Source of the DNA: UBA724 sp964229545
GTDB taxonomy: Bacteria; Bacteroidota; Bacteroidia; Flavobacteriales; Flavobacteriaceae
NCBI GenBank assembly: GCA_964229545.1
Contig: CAXRDP010000088.1
Location: 1 to 15,407, forward strand
DNA: 15,407 bases
Reading direction: 5' to 3'
This document shows, in pieces, positions 7,474 to 14,302 of this stretch. The position numbers and the translations under genes are program-made. Every line of letters begins with the position of its first letter. Position 1 is the stretch's first letter. The notes under the pieces are model-generated. The model was given only the letters and a program-made list of their open reading frames with translations. It did no database searches and was not told where the DNA came from.

Positions 7474-10400
7474 ATGAAGTTTCCTTCGTATTCAAACTTG
7501 GATCTTCCAAAAATTTCACAAGAAATCCAAGACTTTTGGGAGCAGCAGATGACTTTCGAAGCCAGTGTGCACACTCGAGAGGGGCGCCCTCACTACGTCT
7601 TTTTTGAAGGCCCTCCCTCTGCAAATGGGCTTCCGGGCATCCACCATGTAATGGCTCGAACCATTAAGGATATTTATTGTCGGTACAAAACCCAAAAAGG
7701 GTTTCAGGTCAAAAGAAAAGCCGGTTGGGATACCCATGGTTTGCCCATCGAGTTGGGGGTAGAAAAAGAACTGGGTATCACCAAGGAAGACATCGGAAAG
7801 ACCATTTCTATCTCTGACTACAACGAAGCCTGTCGCAAAGCCGTGATGCGCTACACAGATGTTTGGAATCGCTTGACCAAGGAAATGGGGTATTGGGTAG
7901 ACATGGAAGACCCCTATGTGACCTACACTCCCAAATACATGGAATCGGTTTGGTGGCTACTCAAACAACTTTTCGATAAAGGACTCATTTACAAGGGCTA
8001 CACCATACAGCCCTATTCTCCCAAGGCCGGGACAGGTTTGTCCTCACACGAATTGAACCAACCCGGTTGCTATCAGGATGTCACAGACACCACCGTCACC
8101 GCGCAGTTTAAGGCTGTCCAACAGAGTCTTCCTCAGTCCTTACGAGGATCTATTCCCCTCTTCTTTTTGGCGTGGACGACCACCCCATGGACCCTGCCTT
8201 CAAACACCGCACTCACTGTCGGGCCCAAAATTGATTATGTGGTTATTCACACATTTAACCAATACACCTACCTTCCCATTCGTGTCGTTTTGGCAAAAGC
8301 ATTGGTCGAAAAACAAATGGGCAACAAATACGTGGCAGTAGAAAATGCAGACGCCCTGTCTGACTATACTGCCGGTGATAAAAAAATTCCCTATTTCGTA
8401 GAAGGGCAATACAAGGGGGCAGACTTTATTGAGGTTCGTTACGAGCAACTTTGGTCTGAAGCGCCCCTTCCGTATCAACACCCAGAAAATGCGTTTCGTG
8501 TTATCGGTGGTGATTTTGTGACCACTGAAGATGGAACAGGAATTGTACACACCGCTCCCACTTTTGGTGGGGATGATGCCTTGGTTGCCAAGCAAGCAAG
8601 TCCGGAAGTACCCCCTATGCTTGTAGAAGATGAAAATCAGCAACTTGTACCCTTGGTCGATTTACAAGGGCGTTTTAGAAAGGAATTAGGGTATTTGGGT
8701 GGAAAGTATGTAAAAAACGAATATTACGAAGACGGCAAGGCCCCGGAAAAATCGGCCGATGTTGAAATTGCCATCCGTCTCAAAGAAGAAAACAAGGCCT
8801 TTAAGGTCGAGAAATATGTACACAGCTATCCCAATTGTTGGCGTACCGACAAGCCTGTGCTTTACTATCCCTTGGATTCATGGTTTGTTAAAGTAAGTGA
8901 CCAAAAAGAGCGCCTGGTTGAGCTCAACAACTCCATCCATTGGAAGCCCAAAGCCACGGGTGAGGGCAGATTTGGAAATTGGTTGGCCAATGCCAACGAC
9001 TGGAACCTTTCACGATCCCGTTTTTGGGGGATCCCACTCCCCATTTGGCGTACTGAAGATAAAGATGAAACCAAAATCATCGGCTCGGTCGCTGAGCTCA
9101 AGAAGGAAATAGAAACCTCTATTCAAGAGGGACTCATGGCAAGCAATCCTTTTGCAGATTTTGACCCAAAAGACATGAGCGATGCCAACTACTCGACCGT
9201 GGATCTCCATAAAAACATCGTTGATGACATCGTGCTTGTGAGCGAGCATGGCAAGCCGATGTACCGAGAATCTGATCTGATAGATGTGTGGTTTGATTCA
9301 GGTTCTATGCCCTATGCACAGTGGCACTATCCTTTTGAAAACAAAGAAAAAATTGACCAAGGATTGTCCTTTCCGGCAGACTTTATTGCAGAAGGGGTCG
9401 ATCAGACAAGAGGGTGGTTTTATACCTTACACGTAATTGGCGGATTGGTCTTTGACCAAGTGGCCTATAAAAATGTGGTTTCCAACGGGCTTGTATTGGA
9501 CAAAAACGGGCAAAAAATGTCCAAACGATTGGGCAATGCTGTAGATCCCTTTGAAACCCTACAGACCTACGGGGCCGATGCCACGCGTTGGTATATGATT
9601 AGCAATGCCAACCCCTGGGACAACCTAAAGTTTGACTTGGAGGGCATTGCCGAAGTGCGAAGAAAATTTTTTGGCACCCTATACAACACCTATTCCTTCT
9701 TTGCACTCTATGCAAACATTGATGGTTTTACTTACAGTGAGGAAGAGGTTCCATTAGAACAACGCCCTGAAATCGACCGTTGGATTTTGTCGGAACTCAA
9801 CAGTCTCGTTCAATCGGTAGATGCTTTGTATGAAGACTATGAGCCTACCAAAGCGGCGCGACTGATTTCAAAGTTTGTCATCGAAGATCTGAGCAATTGG
9901 TATGTTCGCCTGAGCCGAAGACGTTTTTGGAAAGGAGTGTATGAGCAAGATAAAATTGCAGCCTACCAAACGCTGTACAATTGTTTAGAAACCGTAGCCA
10001 AGCTGATGGCGCCTATTGCACCTTTTTACGCAGATCGCCTGTACCAAGACTTAGACCGTACCACACAAAAAGAAAATGTCTCTTCTGTACATTTGGCCTA
10101 CTTCCCAAAAGCAAGTGTTGAAGTAATAGATAAAAGCCTAGAGCAAAAAATGCAACGCGCACAACAAATTGTTTCCTTGGTTTTATCGTTGCGTAAGAAA
10201 GAAAAAATCAAAGTTCGTCAACCGCTTCAAAAAGTATTGATCCCCGTGATGGATGCTCAGGAGCGCATGGAAGTCAAAGCCGTTTCTGAGTTGATCGCAG
10301 CAGAAGTCAATGTGAAGTCTGTTGAAATTTTGGATGACGCCTCGTCTATTTTGGTCAAAGAAATCAAACCGAATTTTAAAACACTGGGGCCCCGATTTGG

Positions 10401-10878
10401 CAAAGACATGAAGGCCGTAGCCCAATCCATCAGTTCTTTTGATGCAGAACAAATTGCTGTTCTTGAAAAAACAGGGTCTATTGAAATCAATATTAACGGG
10501 AAAAACACTATTTTAGATTCTTCAGAAGTAGTCATTCGCTCAAAAGATATTGCGGGTTGGATGGTAGCTTCAGAGCAAGGAGTAACAGTCGCTTTGGACA
10601 TTACATTGACGGAGCTACTAACGCTTGAAGGCATTGCTCGAGAATTGGTCAATCGCATTCAAAACTTACGCAAAGACAAGGGATTTGAAGTGACCGACAG
10701 GATTGATGTTGAAATCCAGCAGAGTGCCGATTTGGAAAAGGCCATTCTCGCCAATGAAGCCTACATAAAAAGTGAAATCCTTGCTGATAACATAAAAATT
10801 GTAAACGATATAAACAACGCCGACGCGTTGGCGTTTGATGAGATTCAAACCCAAGTGCGTATAATCAAAATTGAGTGA
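7474..10878 (+). CDS. ileS: Isoleucyl-tRNA synthetase, type 2 (eukaryote-like), altered HIGH motif
   Basis: A 1134-residue cytoplasmic class I synthetase that charges tRNA-Ile with isoleucine and edits valine. I start at ATG 7474, because 'MKFPSYSNLDLPK' aligns with the usual flavobacterial N-terminus; TTG 7438 and ATG 7444 are in-frame alternatives adding 12 or 10 residues. The class I HIGH site reads Gly55-Ile-His-His58 ('GLPGIHHVMAR'), not HxGH. The KMSKS loop is 'KMSKR' at 681-685. 'GWDTHGLPIE' is at about 84-93. The CP1 editing domain shows 'WTTTPWTLPSNTAL' (about 234-247) and 'GTGIVHTAPTFGGDD' (about 354-368). The anticodon-binding region follows from about 770 ('PEIDRWILSELNSLV'), then a long C-terminal extension as in type 2 enzymes rather than the short zinc-binding tail of type 1. 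The next gene starts one base after the stop, implying co-transcription with the DksA-like gene and lspA. Confidence 0.96.
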   Translation: MKFPSYSNLDLPKISQEIQDFWEQQMTFEASVHTREGRPHYVFFEGPPSANGLPGIHHVMARTIKDIYCRYKTQKGFQVKRKAGWDTHGLPIELGVEKELGITKEDIGKTISISDYNEACRKAVMRYTDVWNRLTKEMGYWVDMEDPYVTYTPKYMESVWWLLKQLFDKGLIYKGYTIQPYSPKAGTGLSSHELNQPGCYQDVTDTTVTAQFKAVQQSLPQSLRGSIPLFFLAWTTTPWTLPSNTALTVGPKIDYVVIHTFNQYTYLPIRVVLAKALVEKQMGNKYVAVENADALSDYTAGDKKIPYFVEGQYKGADFIEVRYEQLWSEAPLPYQHPENAFRVIGGDFVTTEDGTGIVHTAPTFGGDDALVAKQASPEVPPMLVEDENQQLVPLVDLQGRFRKELGYLGGKYVKNEYYEDGKAPEKSADVEIAIRLKEENKAFKVEKYVHSYPNCWRTDKPVLYYPLDSWFVKVSDQKERLVELNNSIHWKPKATGEGRFGNWLANANDWNLSRSRFWGIPLPIWRTEDKDETKIIGSVAELKKEIETSIQEGLMASNPFADFDPKDMSDANYSTVDLHKNIVDDIVLVSEHGKPMYRESDLIDVWFDSGSMPYAQWHYPFENKEKIDQGLSFPADFIAEGVDQTRGWFYTLHVIGGLVFDQVAYKNVVSNGLVLDKNGQKMSKRLGNAVDPFETLQTYGADATRWYMISNANPWDNLKFDLEGIAEVRRKFFGTLYNTYSFFALYANIDGFTYSEEEVPLEQRPEIDRWILSELNSLVQSVDALYEDYEPTKAARLISKFVIEDLSNWYVRLSRRRFWKGVYEQDKIAAYQTLYNCLETVAKLMAPIAPFYADRLYQDLDRTTQKENVSSVHLAYFPKASVEVIDKSLEQKMQRAQQIVSLVLSLRKKEKIKVRQPLQKVLIPVMDAQERMEVKAVSELIAAEVNVKSVEILDDASSILVKEIKPNFKTLGPRFGKDMKAVAQSISSFDAEQIAVLEKTGSIEININGKNTILDSSEVVIRSKDIAGWMVASEQGVTVALDITLTELLTLEGIARELVNRIQNLRKDKGFEVTDRIDVEIQQSADLEKAILANEAYIKSEILADNIKIVNDINNADALAFDEIQTQVRIIKIE

Positions 10879-10879
10879 T

Positions 10880-11263
10880 ATGAAAACAAACGAAGCAAAC
10901 CGCTATTCAGACAAGGCTCTTCAAGAGTTTAGGGTGCTCATTGAAGAAAAAATCACCAAAGCACAAAATGATTTAGAACTTATCAAAAGTGCTTACATGA
11001 ATGATGGGAATAATGGTACAGATGATACTGCCCCCACTTTCAAGGCCTTTGAAGAAGGGTCAGAAACCATGTCCAAAGAGGCAAACACCCAGTTGGCTAT
11101 TCGTCAAGAAAAGTTTATCCGCGATCTTAAAAATGCGCTTATTCGTATTGAAAACAAAACTTACGGGGTTTGTCGTGTGACCGGTAAGCTGATCAATGCT
11201 GAAAGGCTCAAACTCGTGCCACACGCTACCTTGAGTATTGAGGCCAAAAACATGCAGAAGTAA
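10880..11263 (+). CDS. DksA/TraR-family regulator with degenerate zinc finger
   Basis: A 127-residue protein related to DksA/TraR, which enter the RNA polymerase secondary channel and modulate transcription, often with ppGpp. ATG 10880 is chosen because it follows the ileS TGA by one base. Residues about 9-40 and 57-95 look like the two arms of a coiled coil; the tip 'GTDDTAPTF' (46-54) retains an acidic D-x-A arrangement like the DksA tip. The finger region 'YGVCRVTGKLINAERL...HATLSIEAK' has the DksA layout, but only Cys98 remains: the other zinc positions are Thr101, Ser119 and Ala122, so C4 zinc binding is not expected. The sequence resembles a family I know as conserved in flavobacteria, so this is probably a lineage-specific form and not a decayed gene. 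Function beyond RNA-polymerase binding is inferred. lspA begins 5 bases downstream. Confidence 0.88.
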   Translation: MKTNEANRYSDKALQEFRVLIEEKITKAQNDLELIKSAYMNDGNNGTDDTAPTFKAFEEGSETMSKEANTQLAIRQEKFIRDLKNALIRIENKTYGVCRVTGKLINAERLKLVPHATLSIEAKNMQK

Positions 11264-11268
11264 AGGCG

Positions 11269-11901
11269 ATGACGCACAAAAAAGCGTTGTGGCTTATCCT
11301 TGCCATTTTGGTGCTTGACCAATGCAGCAAAATATATATCAAACTCAACTATCCGCTTACCCTTTACGGTTCCGATGCCATTGTGGATTGGGGATGGTTT
11401 CGCCTGCTCTTTATAGAAAACAAAGGAATGGCATGGGGCGCTAAGATTAGCGATTTTTTGCCTTTTATTTCAGAGGATACTGGTAAGCTTATGCTTACAA
11501 TTTTTCGAGTTGGGGCTGTCAGTGTGATTGGTTATTTGCTTTGGGACGCCCTGAACAAAATGCAACACAAACTGCTATTGGTTGCAGGTTCACTCATTTT
11601 TGCCGGTGCCGTTGGCAACATCATAGATTCTTTATTCTACGGATTGCTGTTTTCAGACAGTTATGGTCAGATTGCCGAATTTTTACCCGCCGATGGAGGC
11701 TATGCACCTATGTTTTTTGGCCATGTGGTCGATATGCTTCAATTCCCGATGTTTACTTGGGTTTGGCCAGAATGGCTCCCGTGGATTGGAGGAAATTCAT
11801 TTACCTTCTTTCGGCCTGTGTTCAACCTCGCCGACACAGCCATTAGCACCGGAGTAGGCATTGTCCTGGTATTCAACAAAAAAATATTTCCAAAAAACTA
11901 A
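11269..11901 (+). CDS. lspA: Lipoprotein signal peptidase (signal peptidase II)
   Basis: A 210-residue inner-membrane aspartic protease that removes signal peptides from diacylglyceryl-modified prolipoproteins; it is the globomycin target. Four hydrophobic segments are visible at about 6-24, 73-92, 101-119 and 186-204. The first carries 'DQCSK' (Asp17), then 'ENKGMAWG' (50-57, cf. ENxGxAF/W). The catalytic aspartates are Asp120 in 'GNIIDSL' and Asp189 in 'FNLADTAI'. The protein is longer than the typical ~165 residues because of two insertions between the catalytic aspartates (about 126-150 and 160-180). The gene is 5 bases downstream of the DksA-like gene, and ileS-lspA linkage is also seen in E. 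coli. Its stop overlaps that of the convergent cyclo-ligase gene. Confidence 0.94.
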   Translation: MTHKKALWLILAILVLDQCSKIYIKLNYPLTLYGSDAIVDWGWFRLLFIENKGMAWGAKISDFLPFISEDTGKLMLTIFRVGAVSVIGYLLWDALNKMQHKLLLVAGSLIFAGAVGNIIDSLFYGLLFSDSYGQIAEFLPADGGYAPMFFGHVVDMLQFPMFTWVWPEWLPWIGGNSFTFFRPVFNLADTAISTGVGIVLVFNKKIFPKN

Positions 11902-12461
11902 AAGTTGTAGACCTCCTTGGGAGTGATACATTGATCAAGCCGTATGTCATACTCAGACAAGCCTTCTATCTTTGGCCCAACCTCAAAATACGAGAGCCCC
12001 ACAAAGCAGCAATCATCTCTGCAAGAAGCCAAAAACCGATCATAGAATCCCTGACCATAGCCCACCCTGTGCCCATATGTGTCAAAGCTCAATAAAGGCA
12101 CCAACACCATATCGATTTGATCAGGAAGCACCTCGTCTTGCGTAATAGGTTCGGGTATGCCATAATTATTGTTTTGGTAAGAAGAGTTTACCTCTATGCG
12201 CCAGTGACGCATGACCTTGGTGTCAAAATCGGTCGTGGAGGTTACAACTGTTTTCTGACCGGCCCAAAGTGACTCAATTAGGGGCCAAGTATTTACCTCA
12301 GCTTGTTTGGCAATAGGCAAAAACACATGGATGACAGAAATGCTACTTAGATCAAATGACGAAAATTGTTGTTCTAGTTTCCTTTGCAGCAACTTGGTTT
12401 GAGTGGGCTGTAAGGCGTTTCGCTTTTGTCTGTAAAGTTTGCGAAGGGCAGGTTTGTCCAT
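11898..12461 (-). CDS. 5-formyltetrahydrofolate cyclo-ligase (5,10-methenyltetrahydrofolate synthetase)
   Basis: A 187-residue cytoplasmic enzyme that uses ATP to convert 5-formyl-THF into 5,10-methenyl-THF, returning a storage or inhibitory folate to the one-carbon pool. The N-terminus 'MDKPALRKLYRQKRNAL' carries the basic helix typical of the family; 'GIPEP' (101-105) and the signature 'VPLLSFDTYGHRVGYGQGFYDRFL', with 'GYGQGFYDR' at about 134-142, form the ATP/folate site. Length is normal for the family (about 180-200). It is the only gene on the minus strand. Its TAG stop (complement of 11898-11900) overlaps the lspA TAA, and it diverges from uvrC across 44 bases. The family is also named Fau, YgfA or MTHFS; no symbol is given because usage varies. 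Confidence 0.94.
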   Translation of the reverse strand: MDKPALRKLYRQKRNALQPTQTKLLQRKLEQQFSSFDLSSISVIHVFLPIAKQAEVNTWPLIESLWAGQKTVVTSTTDFDTKVMRHWRIEVNSSYQNNNYGIPEPITQDEVLPDQIDMVLVPLLSFDTYGHRVGYGQGFYDRFLASCRDDCCFVGLSYFEVGPKIEGLSEYDIRLDQCITPKEVYNF

Positions 12462-12505
12462 GTGGATTATGAATACAACACAAATAAAATAATTAATTTC
12501 GTTGC
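12462..12505. promoter_or_regulatory. Divergent promoter region between the cyclo-ligase gene and uvrC
   Basis: This 44-base AT-rich gap is the only spacer from which both flanking genes can start, so it should carry at least part of both promoters. On the plus strand, TAATTTCG at 12494-12501 matches the Bacteroidota -7 consensus TAnnTTTG at all but one fixed position. It lies so close to the uvrC ATG (12506) that the message would be nearly leaderless, and no TTTG -33 box sits at normal spacing. No clear -7 box is seen on the minus strand. The position of promoters is inferred from gene layout. Confidence 0.35.
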
Positions 12506-14302
12506 ATGCGGCAAGAAGCCCTAAAACTTCATATCAAAACCCTACCCCAAGCGCCCGGGGTCTATCAATATTATGACGAAAATGGGCGTATTATTTATGT
12601 GGGCAAAGCCAAAAATCTCAAAAAACGTGTTGCCTCGTATTTCCGTAAACAATTAGACTCTAGAAAGACCCGCAACCTTGTTCGCAACATTCACGAGATT
12701 AAGCACATCGTAGTCCCCACAGAGTCAGATGCCTTGATATTGGAAAATACTTTGATAAAAGAGCACCAACCGCGGTACAATATATTGTTGCGCGATGACA
12801 AGACCTACCCTTGGATTTGCATCAAAAAAGAACCTTTTTCTAGGGTATTTACAACAAGAAAAATCATCAAAGATGGTTCGGAGTACTTTGGGCCTTTTAC
12901 CAATTACAAAACGGTACGTTTATTGATGAACTTGATCCATGAATTGTACCCATTACGGAATTGCAACTACGACCTCAGCCCAAAAGCCGTTGAAACGCGC
13001 GATTATAAAGTGTGTTTGGAATACCACATTGGCAATTGTTTGGGGCCTTGTGTGCAGGCCCAAACATCGGCTGATTATGACATGCAAATAGATGAGATAA
13101 GAGCCTTGCTAAAGGGAAATTTTGGGGAACCCATTCGTGGATTTAAACAAAAAATGGAACAGGCGGCGGAAATGTTGGCGTTTGAAAAGGCACAGAAACT
13201 AAAAGACAAAGTCGACTTGTTGGAGCAATACCAATCCAAGTCGGCAGTTGTCAGTGCATCTGTCAATGAAGTGGATGTGTGTACTTTGGTCTCTGATGAA
13301 CAAACGGCCTTTGTCAATTTTTTACAGGTAGCTTATGGTTCTGTAGTGCGGTTTCACAATATGGAACTCAAGAAAAAGTTGGATGAAAGCGACGAAGAAT
13401 TGTTGCGTATTGCGGTGGTGGAATTGCGTCAGCGGTTTGCGTCCAAATCCAAAGAGGTGATTATGCCTATCGCCATCGATTTGGGAGAGGCCGTAAAGGT
13501 GCTTGTCCCTCAAAAAGGCGAGAAGAAAAAACTGCTCGATTTGTCTTTACGCAACGCCAAGCAAGGGCGTTTGGAACAGCTCAAACACATCAAAATCACC
13601 GACCCAATCCGGCACACAGAAAGGCTGATGAGCCAAATGCAAAAAGATTTGAGGTTGACTGAAGCGCCACGCCACATCGAGTGTTTTGACAACTCCAATA
13701 TTCAGGGAAGCAACCCCGTGGCTGCCTGTGTGGTGTTTAAAAATGGAAAGCCCGCCAAAAAAGAATACCGCCACTACGGCATCAAAACCGTGGAAGGTGC
13801 CAATGATTTTGCTTCTATGGAAGAAGTGGTGTTTCGCCGCTACAAAAGACTTCTCAATGAAGGAGATGAACTGCCTCAATTGATCGTGGTTGATGGCGGC
13901 AAAGGGCAGTTGAGTGCCGCCTTAAAGAGTCTGGATGTTTTAGGATTGCGGCATAAAATCGCCATTGTGGGCATCGCCAAAAGACTCGAAGAAATCTATT
14001 ACCCTAACGACCCCATACCACTCTATCTAGACAAACGCTCTGAAACCCTGCGTATCATACAACAACTGCGCAACGAAGCCCACCGATTTGGGATTCGTTT
14101 GCATAGAAACAAAAGAAGCAAAGGAGCGGTCCAATCTCAATTGGATCAAATTCCGGGCATAGGAGAAAAAACCATCGTCAAGCTCCTACAAAACTTTAAA
14201 TCGGTCAAGCGTGTGACAGCGGCGACCGAAATGGAGCTAGCAGATGTGGTCGGAACTGCCAAAGCCAAACAAATTTTTACCTACTTACATCCAAATTCAT
14301 GA
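12506..14302 (+). CDS. uvrC: Excinuclease ABC subunit C (UvrC)
   Basis: A 598-residue nucleotide-excision-repair endonuclease that makes both incisions at lesions marked by UvrA/UvrB; length is normal. The N-terminal GIY-YIG nuclease shows 'PGVYQYY' and 'IIYVGKAKNLKKRV' (18-42) with the likely metal-binding Glu80. Four cysteines, 153, 170, 178 and 182 ('YKVCLEYHIGNCLGPC'), match the iron-sulfur cluster site reported in UvrC. The UvrB-interacting UVR motif is at about 212-240. The RNase H-like 5' incision domain has Asp395 ('ECFDNSNIQG'), Asp434, Asp463 ('VVDGGKGQ') and His526 ('NEAHRFG'). A helix-hairpin-helix region follows at about 546-583 ('QIPGIGEKT'). All catalytic residues are present. 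Its TGA overlaps the downstream patatin ATG (ATGA), suggesting coupled translation. Confidence 0.97.
   Translation: MRQEALKLHIKTLPQAPGVYQYYDENGRIIYVGKAKNLKKRVASYFRKQLDSRKTRNLVRNIHEIKHIVVPTESDALILENTLIKEHQPRYNILLRDDKTYPWICIKKEPFSRVFTTRKIIKDGSEYFGPFTNYKTVRLLMNLIHELYPLRNCNYDLSPKAVETRDYKVCLEYHIGNCLGPCVQAQTSADYDMQIDEIRALLKGNFGEPIRGFKQKMEQAAEMLAFEKAQKLKDKVDLLEQYQSKSAVVSASVNEVDVCTLVSDEQTAFVNFLQVAYGSVVRFHNMELKKKLDESDEELLRIAVVELRQRFASKSKEVIMPIAIDLGEAVKVLVPQKGEKKKLLDLSLRNAKQGRLEQLKHIKITDPIRHTERLMSQMQKDLRLTEAPRHIECFDNSNIQGSNPVAACVVFKNGKPAKKEYRHYGIKTVEGANDFASMEEVVFRRYKRLLNEGDELPQLIVVDGGKGQLSAALKSLDVLGLRHKIAIVGIAKRLEEIYYPNDPIPLYLDKRSETLRIIQQLRNEAHRFGIRLHRNKRSKGAVQSQLDQIPGIGEKTIVKLLQNFKSVKRVTAATEMELADVVGTAKAKQIFTYLHPNS

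Noticed and set aside
10257..10658. 133-codon minus-strand open frame inside ileS
   Set aside because: Fully antisense to the conserved C-terminal region of ileS, with a low-complexity Ser/Thr/Ile-rich translation as expected from a shadow frame.
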